A DNA stretch of 64,000 bases from Streptomyces violaceoruber. Its GTDB lineage: Bacteria > Actinomycetota > Actinomycetes > Streptomycetales > Streptomycetaceae. The position numbers were made by a program, and so were the translations under genes. Numbering within the stretch: position 1 is the first letter of the stretch; each line of letters starts with the position of its first letter. Positions 41,903-50,975 of the stretch are shown here, one piece after another. Below the pieces are notes generated by a model. That model was not told where the DNA came from and did not search any database. It worked only from the letters and a program-made list of their open reading frames with translations. The stretch lies in assembly GCA_000720805.1 (NCBI GenBank), contig JODI01000023.1, forward strand, positions 1 through 64,000, in the 5' to 3' direction.

Positions 41903-43719
41903 CACCGCGCCCGCGCGCCACGGCCCGGCCGGCCGTCGCCGCCACGATCGCCGGCCGGCTGCTGCGGCACACCGCGCCGGGCCCGCAGGACACGACCGGC
42001 CCAGGCCGGGACACGGAGCGGTACGTCGTCGACTGGGCGGGTCCGGTCGACGCCGACCTGCCGGACGAGCGCGCCGTACAGGCCGCCTGCGGGCTCATGC
42101 AGGTCCACGGCCGGGCGACGGGCGGGCCGCTCCCGCTGGCCGTCGACTACGCCTCGGTGGTGGCGGGGGTGCTCGCCGCCCAGGGTGCCACCGCTCTTCG
42201 CATCGCGCGGGCCCGCGGCCTGGACCTGCGTGAGGTGCGGACCTCGGTGGCGCAGGGAGCGCTGCTGACGGTCGGCCAGTACCTCGCCGCCGAGACGGCC
42301 CGCGCCCAGTCAGGTGCGCCCGAGCCGGACCTGCCGCACGTGCCGGTGGCCCCGTCCGACGTACCCCGGGCAGGTGGCCTGGCGACCCTGGAGACGTCCG
42401 ACAACGCCCGGGTAGAGGTCGAGACCCTCGACCCCCTGGCGTGGCGGGAGTTCTGGGCCCGGCTCGGTGTGGCCCCCGCGCTCGCCGGCCGCGGCTGGCT
42501 GCCCTTCCAGCAGCGGTTCGCCACCGCCGTCTGCCCGCTGCCCGACGAACTGCGCCAGGCCGCCCGCCGCCGCACGCCGGCGGAGCTGCGGGCCGCCGCC
42601 CACCACACCGGCGTCAGCCTCCTCACCGTCGGCTTCGACCCGGCCCCCGCCGTCCGCCCGGCACCCTGGCTCCTCACTCCGGGACCGGCATCGGTCCCCA
42701 GGGCCCGGGCCTGCCCGGACACCGGCGTGCCGGGCCCACGCCCGGCCGTCCCGGTCTCCGGTGCCGTCCTGCCTCTGACGGGTCTGCGAGTGGTGGAGTC
42801 CACCCGCCGGGTGCAGGGTCCGCTCGCCGGGCACGTCCTGCGGATGCTGGGTGCCGAGGTGGTCCGGATCGAACCGCCCGGCGGCGACCCGATGCGCTGG
42901 CTCCCTCCGCTGGCGGGGGACTGCTCGGCCCGGTTCTCGGCTCTCAACGCGGGCAAGCCGGTGGTCGAGGCCGACCTCACCGCCGGGCAGGGCCGGGACA
43001 CGGTCCGCGCGCTGGCCGCCGAGGCCGACGTCTTCCTGCACAACTGGGCCCCCGGGAAAGCCGCGGGGCTCGGCCTGGACGCGTCCGACCTGCTGCCCGG
43101 CCGCCCCGCCCTGGTGTACGCCTGGGCGTCCGGCTTCGGGGACGCCTTCGGCGACCGGCCGCCCCTGGGCACCGACTACCTCGCCCAGGTGCACAGCGGA
43201 CTCGCCGCGGCGGTACGGCCGGCCGACCAGCCCCCGGCCCCCTCCCTGATGACCCTCACCGACGTGCTCGGCGGACTGGTGTGCGCCCAGGGGGTGCTGG
43301 CCGCGCTGGCTGCTCGGGAGGTGACCGGCCGGGGCGGCCGGGTCGACTCCTCCCTGGTCTCCGCGGCCGCTCTCGTCCCCCGTCCCGCGCACCGGGTCCG
43401 CTGGACGGCACTGGACCGGCCGCTGCGCACCGCGGACGGTCATCTGTGCCTCGGTCCCGAGGCCCGGGCGTGCCCCGAGGCGGTGCTCCGCCTGCTGGAC
43501 GGCTCCGGCCCCACGGCCGAAGAGGACCTCGTGGCCCGCTTCGTCCGCCGCACCACCGAGCAGTGGACGGCACGGCTGGCCGAGGCCGGTCTGACCGCGA
43601 CCCCCGTACTCACCGACCTGACGGCACTGGCCCGCGACCCAACCTTCCGGGCGGCCGTCGCACCACCTGATCCGTCCACCGGGCACGCACGCCCGTACGC
43701 TCCCTGGGAGTTCGCATGA
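41899..43719 (+). CDS. CaiB/BaiF family III CoA-transferase-like protein, two-part
   Basis: A 606-residue protein. The C-terminal half (from about residue 290) is a typical family III CoA-transferase N-domain: PLTGLRVVESTRRVQGPLAG, LRMLGAEVVRIEPPGGDPMR, FSALNAGKPVVEADL and LMTLTDVLGGLVCAQGVLAA. The N-terminal 280 residues contain a CaiB-like ACGLMQVHGRATGGP..LPLAVDYASVVAGVLAAQGAT segment, so the protein seems to be a fused or duplicated, circularly arranged CaiB. In CaiB enzymes an Asp carries the CoA ester; the candidate here is in the TLTD segment. It would move CoA between acids made by the adjacent ligases. Overlaps both neighbours by four bases. Confidence 0.85.
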   Translation: MTPRPRATARPAVAATIAGRLLRHTAPGPQDTTGPGRDTERYVVDWAGPVDADLPDERAVQAACGLMQVHGRATGGPLPLAVDYASVVAGVLAAQGATALRIARARGLDLREVRTSVAQGALLTVGQYLAAETARAQSGAPEPDLPHVPVAPSDVPRAGGLATLETSDNARVEVETLDPLAWREFWARLGVAPALAGRGWLPFQQRFATAVCPLPDELRQAARRRTPAELRAAAHHTGVSLLTVGFDPAPAVRPAPWLLTPGPASVPRARACPDTGVPGPRPAVPVSGAVLPLTGLRVVESTRRVQGPLAGHVLRMLGAEVVRIEPPGGDPMRWLPPLAGDCSARFSALNAGKPVVEADLTAGQGRDTVRALAAEADVFLHNWAPGKAAGLGLDASDLLPGRPALVYAWASGFGDAFGDRPPLGTDYLAQVHSGLAAAVRPADQPPAPSLMTLTDVLGGLVCAQGVLAALAAREVTGRGGRVDSSLVSAAALVPRPAHRVRWTALDRPLRTADGHLCLGPEARACPEAVLRLLDGSGPTAEEDLVARFVRRTTEQWTARLAEAGLTATPVLTDLTALARDPTFRAAVAPPDPSTGHARPYAPWEFA

Positions 43720-45398
43720 CAGCTGCCCCCGCGACCCGGCACGGTACCGCCCCGCCCGCGAGCCGGGGCGGGCAACCGTTGTGGACCTCACGCGCCGGAG
43801 TGCGCTTCCCGGATCTGGTGCCCCGCGCCCGACGACGTGCCTGGGTGACGGCGGGCCTGTGCCCGGACACCGACCTCTACGCACTGTTCACCGGCCGGGT
43901 CCGCGAACACCCGGACCGCCAGGCGCTGGTGGACGACGCCGGAGTGCTGTCCTACGCGGCGCTGGGCGCCGAAGTGCGCCGGATCGCCGCCCTGTTCGCC
44001 CAGGAGGACCTGGGAGACGGGGACGTGGTGGCGCTTCTGCTGCCCAACGGACGCGACGCCGTGGCCGCGGAACTCGCCGTCTACGCGATCGGCTCGGTGG
44101 CCCTCCCGATCCCCCCGGGCGGCGACGACCGCGACGTCCGGGCGCTGCTCGCCCGCTCGCGGGCACGCGGCGCCGTCCTCGCATCGGCCCGCCGGGCACA
44201 GGCCGTCGCGGATCTTCCGCATCTGCGCACCGTGTTCACCCCCGGCCCGGGCGACGGACGGACGCACGGGCTGCACTCCCCACCGACCCAGGCCCGGCCT
44301 CCCTGGCGGCCACGGCCGGCCGATCCCTACGGACCCGCCCGCATCCTGGTGTCGTCCGGTTCCGAAGCCGAGCCGAAGATGGTCGCCTACAGCCATCACG
44401 CCCTGGCCGGCGGCCGTACCCGGTACGTCGGGAGCCTGCACCCCGACACCACGGTGCCGCCCCGCCACCTGGTCCTCGTACCGCTGGCCTCCTCTTTCGG
44501 TTCCCTGGGCACACCGGTCACCCTCGCCGCCCTCGGTGGCACCCTCATCGTGCAGTCGTCCTTCGACCCGGCCGGAGCGCTGCGGATGGTCGCCGAGCAG
44601 CGTCCCACCCACCTCTTCGCGGTGCCCACCATGCTCCGGCGCATCGCCGACCTCCCGGCGCGGCCGGACGAGGACACATCGTCGTTGCGTGCCGTCGTCT
44701 CCAGCGGCGCCCCGCTGCCGGCGGCCACCGCCCAGGCATGCCGTGAACGGTTCGGCCGACCGGTGGTGACCGTGTACGGCTCGTCGGACGGCGTGAACTG
44801 CCACACGGCCGGGGAACGCCACCCGCCGGGCGACAGCGTCGGCACCCCGGACCCCGCGGTGGCCCGCATCCGGATCACTGGACCCGACGGCACGGCGCTA
44901 CCCGCCGGGCGGACCGGTCAGATCGAGGCCCTGGGCCCCATGACGCCGCTGTGCTACGTCAACGCGCCTGAACTGGACGCCCGTTACCGCACCTCCGACG
45001 GCTGGGTGCGCTCGGGCGACCTGGGCCGGCTGGACGAGCGCGGAAGGCTGCACGTCCTGGGCCGACTCAAACGCATCGCCGTGCGCGGCGGTCTCAACAT
45101 CAGTCTCGCCGAGGTCGAACGCGAACTGGGCACCCATCCAGCGGTGGCCGAGGCGGTCTGCGTCCCGTTGCCCGACCCGGACCTCGGGGAACGACTGTGC
45201 GCCTGCATCCGCCCGGTCCCGGGCACACCCGTTCCCACGCTGTCCGACCTCACGAGCCACTTGGGGAGTCGTGGCCTGGCCCGCCGGAAACACCCCGAAC
45301 ATCTCCTGGTCCTGGACGAGATGCCCCTCGGCCCCAGCGGAAAGGTCTGCTACCGCACCCTGGTGTCCCGAGCGACCAGGGGCCCCGCTCGGGAATGA
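43716..45398 (+). CDS. AMP-forming ligase (ANL family), copy 2
   Basis: A 560-residue adenylating enzyme, last gene of the right arm. The P-loop is altered but readable, ILVSSGSEAEPKMVAYSHHA (about residues 209-228). The adenine motif is VVTVYGSSDG (about 349-358), the hinge RSGDLGRLDERGRLHVLGRL (about 428-447), and the C-terminal Lys is in PLGPSGKVCYRTL (about 534-546). NISLAEVERELGTHPAV is the conserved hinge-distal helix. It is diverged from copy 1 and probably activates a different acid. ATGA overlap with the CaiB-like gene. Confidence 0.92.
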   Translation: MTAAPATRHGTAPPASRGGQPLWTSRAGVRFPDLVPRARRRAWVTAGLCPDTDLYALFTGRVREHPDRQALVDDAGVLSYAALGAEVRRIAALFAQEDLGDGDVVALLLPNGRDAVAAELAVYAIGSVALPIPPGGDDRDVRALLARSRARGAVLASARRAQAVADLPHLRTVFTPGPGDGRTHGLHSPPTQARPPWRPRPADPYGPARILVSSGSEAEPKMVAYSHHALAGGRTRYVGSLHPDTTVPPRHLVLVPLASSFGSLGTPVTLAALGGTLIVQSSFDPAGALRMVAEQRPTHLFAVPTMLRRIADLPARPDEDTSSLRAVVSSGAPLPAATAQACRERFGRPVVTVYGSSDGVNCHTAGERHPPGDSVGTPDPAVARIRITGPDGTALPAGRTGQIEALGPMTPLCYVNAPELDARYRTSDGWVRSGDLGRLDERGRLHVLGRLKRIAVRGGLNISLAEVERELGTHPAVAEAVCVPLPDPDLGERLCACIRPVPGTPVPTLSDLTSHLGSRGLARRKHPEHLLVLDEMPLGPSGKVCYRTLVSRATRGPARE

Positions 45399-45613
45399 CC
45401 ACAGGGCGCTCGCGAGGCCGAGGAGAGCCGTTCGACCACATCCCGTAGCTCGGCGACGACCTGCTCGTAACGGACCTGGCTGACGCTCCCGGCCTTCTCT
45501 GCCACTTCGGTCCCCTGGGCCAGCCACAAGTCGCCGCCCGCCGCGATGCGGTTGCGTGACCGGGAGGCGAACAGTTCGTTTTTTCTCCCGGGGCATGTAG
45601 AGCTGCGGCGAAG

Positions 45614-47287
45614 GTGGTGGCTGTGACGGGTCGCGTGTGGGTGGGCCGGCCCTTGGCGGCGGGCGGGGTGACGGACGAGTACGACGCGGTGGTGGTCGGG
45701 TCCGGGGCCGGCGGGCTGACCACCGCGGTATGCCTGGCGCGCCAGGGCCGACGGGTGGCGGTGTTCGAGCAGCACTACACCGCGGGCGGCTACACCCACG
45801 CTTACCGGCGGCACGGCTGGGAGTGGGACGTCGGCATCCACTACGTGGGACAGCTGACGGAGCGAGAGCCGGTCCGCGTGCTCTCGGACTATCTGACCGG
45901 CGGCACGCTGCAATGGGCCCCGCTGGGGGACCCGTACGACGAGTACCGCCTGGCGGGGCAGGTGTACCGGGCGCCGGTCGGCTTCTCGGCCTACCAGGCC
46001 GGTCTGGTCGCGCGCTTCCCGGCCGAACAAGCGGGCATCGGGGCGCTGTTCGGGCTGATCGGGCGGTGCCGGGCGGTCCTGCCCACGCTCGCCCTGGGAC
46101 GGCTGACAGGCCCGGTGGTGCGGCGGCTGGCGCGGGTCCTGCGGGCGACGGCCGTGCCGCCCCAGGCGATGCGGCCGGCCCGGGAGGTGGTGGAAGGGCT
46201 GGTTCGCGATGAGGGGCTGCGGCAGGCTGTGCTCACCCCGAGCGCGCTGCTGCTGGCCGACTCCACGGCAAGGCTGCCGTTCTTCCTCCTCGCGGTGCTG
46301 TTCGAGCACTTCCGGACCGGCGCCTGGTACCCCGTGGGCGGCAGTGCCGCGATCGCACGCGCGATGCTCGAACCGATCCGCGCCGCCGGCGGCGAGGTCT
46401 TCGTGCGGGCGCCGGTGGCCCGGATCGAGCTGGACGGGTCGCGCGCGACAGGCGTGGTGCTGGCGAACGGCACCCGCGTGCGGGCTCCGGTGGTGGTGAG
46501 CGCGGCAGGCGCCCAGAACACGTACCGCACCCTGCTGCCACGCCAACCCGACCGCAGCGCGGGCCGGCTGGACGGCATGCGGCGCGGATTCCCGTTCGTG
46601 GTGCTCTTCCTCGGACTGGACGGCGACCCAGCGGAACTCGGGCTGCCCCGGCACAACCTGATGGTGACCGACGAGGACTGCGACGCCCTCTTCGACGGCA
46701 CGGGCGGGCGGACCAGCGGCTACTTCTTCTCGTTCTCCTGCGCCAAGGACCCGACCTGGACCGCACGTCACCCCGGGCGGTCGACCGGAGAGATCCTGAC
46801 GTACGTACGGCCAGAGCTGTTCGAGCCGTTCCACGGCTCACGATGGCGGCACCGGGACCCCGCCTACGTGGCCCTGAAAGCCGAACTCACCGCACAGCTC
46901 CTTGACCAGCTCCACCGCCAACTGCCCCGCACCACAGGCCGGGTGGCCTACCACGAGCTCGGCACCCCGCTGACGGCCGAGCACTTCGCCGGCTGGCCAG
47001 GCGGCAGCTTGTACGGGCTGGCCAAGGACGTGGCCGGCTTCGGCGACGGCCACCGCCCCGGCCTGGCGGACTGGCTGCGCCCACGAACCGAGGTCAAGGG
47101 CCTGTACCTCTCAGGCCAGGACTGCCTGGCCGGAGGCTTCCTCGGCGCGGTCACCAGCGGCCTGCTGGCCGCCCACGAGGCCCTGGACCGGGCCGGCCGG
47201 GCCCGCCTGTGGGCAGGGCTGTTGCGCCATGGCCTGCGACCCCGATCGACCGGTTCCGGGCGTACCCCGGACGTCCAGGAACGGTGA
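45614..47287 (+). CDS. FAD-dependent oxidoreductase, phytoene desaturase/retinol saturase-like
   Basis: A 557-residue flavoprotein. VVVGSGAGGLTTAVCLARQG (about residues 25-44) and VFEQHYTAGGYTHAYRRHG (about 48-66) are the FAD-binding segments; WYPVGGSAAIARAML (about 237-251) and the end GLYLSGQDCLAGGFLGAVTSG complete the CrtI/RetSat pattern. Such enzymes saturate or desaturate polyene or prenyl chains. It is co-directional with the biosynthetic cluster 215 bp upstream and could act on its prenyl unit, but may be independent. The GTG at 45614 has AAG only; a GTG at 45668, nearer the Rossmann strand, is an alternative start. Confidence 0.88.
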   Translation: MVAVTGRVWVGRPLAAGGVTDEYDAVVVGSGAGGLTTAVCLARQGRRVAVFEQHYTAGGYTHAYRRHGWEWDVGIHYVGQLTEREPVRVLSDYLTGGTLQWAPLGDPYDEYRLAGQVYRAPVGFSAYQAGLVARFPAEQAGIGALFGLIGRCRAVLPTLALGRLTGPVVRRLARVLRATAVPPQAMRPAREVVEGLVRDEGLRQAVLTPSALLLADSTARLPFFLLAVLFEHFRTGAWYPVGGSAAIARAMLEPIRAAGGEVFVRAPVARIELDGSRATGVVLANGTRVRAPVVVSAAGAQNTYRTLLPRQPDRSAGRLDGMRRGFPFVVLFLGLDGDPAELGLPRHNLMVTDEDCDALFDGTGGRTSGYFFSFSCAKDPTWTARHPGRSTGEILTYVRPELFEPFHGSRWRHRDPAYVALKAELTAQLLDQLHRQLPRTTGRVAYHELGTPLTAEHFAGWPGGSLYGLAKDVAGFGDGHRPGLADWLRPRTEVKGLYLSGQDCLAGGFLGAVTSGLLAAHEALDRAGRARLWAGLLRHGLRPRSTGSGRTPDVQER

Positions 47288-47617
47288 TGTGCTTGCGTCA
47301 CTGGGCTTGGTGGCCGGCCTGGTCGTCCTGCTGATCAGGGTCCGCTCGCCGCGGTCCGGCATCTGACCACGTGCGTGGGAGCGGAGCCTGGGAACGTGGA
47401 ACAGGTGCTACGCCCATCGCACCCACCCCTCATGGCCCCTCGGTTGCGCCGCCATGCCGTACCACCACCCAGTTCCATGTACCGAGGACGAACCGGCGAC
47501 AGCACGCCCGGGTCACGGCCGTACGCCCGCACACCGCTCCGTCCGCGCCGGGACAGCCACCCTGCGTACCGACCGAAGTGCTCCACACGGTAGGACGACT
47601 CGGTCACGCTCCAAGAT
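47288..47617. other. Intergenic region with a short hydrophobic frame
   Basis: Just after the flavoprotein stop, a GTG at 47289 opens 25 codons of membrane-like sequence (LASLGLVAGLVVLLIRVRS) ending at 47366; it may be a real micro-protein or the tail of a lost gene. The remaining 250 bp show no supported gene. Confidence 0.4.
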
Positions 47618-48086
47618 GTGAGTCAGGAAACCGTCACCGCACCCGGTGAACCGGCCGTCGTCGCAGGTACCTTCCGCATCCTGTTCCCCACCACGGCGCG
47701 GGCGCGCACACCGCCCGCCATGCCGCCGAGCGGTGGCTCGCCGCGCAGCGGGAACGGTCGGAGCTCGCCGGCAATGACAGCAGGGCCAGGCGTCCCTCCT
47801 CATCGCGGAGTTGACCGCCGATGCGGCCGTGCACGGGCGGACGCAGGGCAGGGACGCACGCCTCGCCCTCACCCCGACCCCCACCACACTGCGGATCGAG
47901 GTCACCGACGCGCCAGGTGAACGTCTGCCCACGCCGACCCCGGCCGCCGATGCCGTCGGCGAGTCCGGGCAGGGCCTGTTCGTCGTCGCATCGCTCGCCG
48001 AGACCTGGGGATGCGAGCCCCGTCACCCGGGCGGCAAGACGGTGTGGGCGGAGTGCGCCCGACGGACCGCCCGGGCCGGGTGGTAG
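47618..48086 (+). pseudogene. Anti-sigma-type HATPase (RsbW-like), frameshifted
   Basis: Three frames give successive parts of a Streptomyces ATP-binding regulator: GTFRILFPTTARA, then AHTARHAAERWLAAQRERSE, then LLIAELTADAAVHG, LRIEVTDAPGERLP and GQGLFVVASLAETWGCEPR, the last two being the N- and G-box regions of a GHKL ATPase. Two frame changes (near 47700 and 47790) break the protein. The C-terminal part from 47811 is one open frame of 91 residues and might still be translated, but would lack the first strands. Confidence 0.8.
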
Positions 48087-48152
48087 CCAGGGTCAGGCAG
48101 TCTGCCGTCCGGTGCCCGTCCCACCGCGGCCCGGTCGTCGGTCGACGTGGCG

Positions 48153-50738
48153 TCAGGACGCGCTCCGGTCCTCCCAGCGGTCCCGGAACCACGTCAGCGT
48201 CTGGGCGAGCAACTCGCGGTTGCGGTCCTTCTCCAACAGGGACAACCGGATGTTGGGACGCAGCTCCAGCTTGCCCTCCGGGATGTCGACGCCGTCCAAC
48301 GCGTTGAGACGAGTGAGGAGTTCCGCGCGCAGTGAGCGTTCGGTGAACGGCTCCCGCGCGGCGAGGTACTGGAACACCACCTCTGCCGTGCCTCCGCGCC
48401 CGGTACCGGGGTAGAGCGTCATCGGCCAGATGCCGCGTCCGGGGCCGCCCGCCTCGCCGAGCATGAGGAACGCGCTGGTGGTGACGCGCCCCGCGCCGTG
48501 ACCGATCCAGCCGCCGAGTTCCTCCCAGTGGGCGAAGAGAGCACGGACCGCGTCGACCGTTTCGGGGGAGTCGTCCGCGGTGAGCTGGCGGAAGAACCGC
48601 TCGGCGCGCGTTTCCTCGCCCGGCGCCTCCACGGTGCCGTCCTGAGCGTTCTCCTCGCCCTCCGTCTCGTCGTCGTCCGTGCCGGCGAGCAGCGCGGCGA
48701 GGTCGTAGGCGGTGAGCCGCTGGGCCGGGTCGGCGGCCCCGGAGGACGTGAAGCGGACGCCGTCGGCGGCCAGCCGGGCTCGGACGTCGTCACTTCCCGC
48801 AGCCTGGGGCGCCGCCCACCGGAAGCCGTCGGAGACCCTGCCCTCGGAGGTGAGAACCCGGTACGCGTACGCCACGCCGGGGGTGTTGGCCAGGTGGTTG
48901 CCCACAGCCTGGGCGCCTGAGCCGAGGAACGCGGCGACATCGCCGTACGAGGTCCAGGTGCCGTGGGGGAGCGCGGCGAGGACCTGGTGGGCGAGCTGCC
49001 AGTCGCGGCTGCGTTCCGCGCGGCCGACTCCGCGCAGTGGCGCCGGCCACAGGTCGATCGCGCGGTCGGCGAGTTCGTCGGCGCGCGCCAGGATCTCGCG
49101 GACCCCCCAGCGTTCGGTGGCGGCGATGCGCCGGTTCATCTCCAGGTGGCTGCCCCGCAGCAGATCCTGTTTGCGCTCGAAGGGATGGTTGGACAACTCC
49201 GAGTTGTCCGCGGTGAGCGTCAGGTTGCCGAGGGTGTGCTGGAACAGGGCGTGCAGTTCCTCAACGGTCTCGTCGTCGGCCGCCTCTTCGCTCAGCGCGC
49301 GCAGCCACTCGTCGCCGGGCGACTGCGGCATGACGTGCTCGACGGTGAGCTGCGCGGCGGTGAAGTCGACCGGTTCGGGATGCCCGTAGCTCTCCTCCAG
49401 CCGTTGCAGCACCAGTTTGCGCTGCTGCGGCCGGCCGTACTGGTAGAACGGCGCTTTCCGGATCTTGTCGCGCAGTTCCGCGTCGTCGGGCCAGAAGCGG
49501 TTCTCGGAGGAGAGGAGCCGGTGCAGCCCCTCGGTGACGGGCACGTCGAGCGGGAGCTGTCCGGGCACGGCCTGGAAGATCCGGTTGAGGTTGTTCGTCG
49601 GGACCCGGCAGATCATCCGGCGGACGAGGAAGCTCTCGATGTACGCGACGGCACGGGCGACTTCGGAGGAGTCCAGCTCCCCGCGCTCGCGCCGGTCGAG
49701 CAGCAGCATCAAGGCGGGGTAGGTGACGGCCGCCTGCCACGCGTCCAGGCGGCGCAGCGCGGCCCTGACGGTGGGGTCGGGTTCCTCCTCGGGGTGCAGC
49801 AGTCGGCGGAAGTGGACGCTGCGGCGGTGGAGTTCCCTGATGTACCCCTCGATCTCCGCCTCGCTCGTCCTCCTTTCCTCGAAATGCCTCTGCTGGGCCG
49901 CGTACAGGTCCTGGCGGCGGACCCGGTCGTCCCCGTCGAGTACGAGCTGCAGCCACATGAGCTGTTCCAGCTCGTCGTTGCTGAGACTGCCCTGCAGGGG
50001 CAGCCAGTAGGTTTCATAGACGTACTCGCCGCGCGTCGTCAGCCGCATGAAGAGGTAGTTGCGCAGCAGATCGGCCTGGCTCAGCTTGAGACCGGTGTTG
50101 TTGAGCGATTCGAAGATGCGGTGCACGTTGTCGCCGCGCTCGGCGGTCACCGCCACCAGCGTGAGCCGGGAGGTGATGGCCTGCTCGATGCGGAACACGT
50201 CCTGCGGATCCGCCGGATCGTCCGCCTCGACGAGCTTCTTGCGGAAGAAGGCATAGGCGGTGGCGACACCGCTGCCGGCGGTCTGATCGGTGAGGGGGCC
50301 GCGGATGTGGACGGTGAACCGCGGCCGGTCCGCCTGTGTCGGCAGCAGGCGGAGGTGGTCGTTGCCGCTCTTCCGTTTGTTGATCAGGTATTCCTCGTTG
50401 ATCCGCTCGGCCTCGTCCGGCGCCGTGTCCGCGACATGATCGCGGATGGCGGCCAGGGCCAGGGACAGCGTGGTCAGCCGCTGTTGACCGTCGACGACGA
50501 GCCAGCGGGGGAAGGTCGCCTCGTTTTGTGGTGACGGCGCGAGCACGACCGAACCGAGGAAGTGTGTGCTGGCCTTCTCCTCCTCCGACTCGAGCAGTTG
50601 GGCTTGCTCCAGGATGTCGCTCCACAGCTGCTTGAGGTGTTTCTCGGTCCAGGAGTACGTCCTCTGGTAGAGCGGCACCTGGAACTGCTGGGCCCGGCCC
50701 TGCACGAGATCGGCGAACAACGTCTCCTTGGCCTGCAT
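48153..50738 (-). CDS. GmrSD-type (DUF262/DUF1524) nuclease fused to an alkyltransferase-like domain
   Basis: An 861-residue protein. The N-terminal DUF262/ParB-like domain has VVDGQQRLTTL (81-91) and FESLNNTGLKLSQADLLRN (209-227), the NTP-binding/hydrolysing part of type IV restriction enzymes. The DUF1524 His-Me nuclease has VEHVMPQ (466-472) and LGNLTLTADNSELSN (503-517). After it, about 580-645, WTSYGDVAAFLGSGAQAVGN and YRVLTSEGRVS match the winged DNA-binding domain of O6-alkylguanine transferases and ATL proteins, without the PCHR Cys. The last 140 residues are of unknown fold. It likely cleaves modified foreign DNA. The ATG at 50738 has GAGGGGGG upstream. Confidence 0.9.
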   Translation of the reverse strand: MQAKETLFADLVQGRAQQFQVPLYQRTYSWTEKHLKQLWSDILEQAQLLESEEEKASTHFLGSVVLAPSPQNEATFPRWLVVDGQQRLTTLSLALAAIRDHVADTAPDEAERINEEYLINKRKSGNDHLRLLPTQADRPRFTVHIRGPLTDQTAGSGVATAYAFFRKKLVEADDPADPQDVFRIEQAITSRLTLVAVTAERGDNVHRIFESLNNTGLKLSQADLLRNYLFMRLTTRGEYVYETYWLPLQGSLSNDELEQLMWLQLVLDGDDRVRRQDLYAAQQRHFEERRTSEAEIEGYIRELHRRSVHFRRLLHPEEEPDPTVRAALRRLDAWQAAVTYPALMLLLDRRERGELDSSEVARAVAYIESFLVRRMICRVPTNNLNRIFQAVPGQLPLDVPVTEGLHRLLSSENRFWPDDAELRDKIRKAPFYQYGRPQQRKLVLQRLEESYGHPEPVDFTAAQLTVEHVMPQSPGDEWLRALSEEAADDETVEELHALFQHTLGNLTLTADNSELSNHPFERKQDLLRGSHLEMNRRIAATERWGVREILARADELADRAIDLWPAPLRGVGRAERSRDWQLAHQVLAALPHGTWTSYGDVAAFLGSGAQAVGNHLANTPGVAYAYRVLTSEGRVSDGFRWAAPQAAGSDDVRARLAADGVRFTSSGAADPAQRLTAYDLAALLAGTDDDETEGEENAQDGTVEAPGEETRAERFFRQLTADDSPETVDAVRALFAHWEELGGWIGHGAGRVTTSAFLMLGEAGGPGRGIWPMTLYPGTGRGGTAEVVFQYLAAREPFTERSLRAELLTRLNALDGVDIPEGKLELRPNIRLSLLEKDRNRELLAQTLTWFRDRWEDRSAS

Positions 50739-50975
50739 GATGGCCCCCCTCGATCCCCGGTCGTCCGCCACCGATTACACCAGGGCTGACCGACGCTCCG
50801 TACTGGAAAGCCCTCATGATGTGCGGAGCCGCCGCAGAACGGTCACACCGCGTGCCGACAGCGGGGGGCCGAACTCGCTTGCAGAGCGGCGAGCGCATGA
50901 CAGGTGTCCTTCCCCGGGAGTCGCCGTCATTTCTCGCGGGAGATAGCCTGCCCAAGGAGCAGTTGAGGGGAGCAT

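Noticed and set aside
45399..45613. Leftward peptide with helical, coding-like composition (NRIAAGGDLWLAQGTEVAEK)
   Set aside because: It may be the tail of a lost gene, but it has no start, no recognised family and lies antisense to the edges of two real genes.
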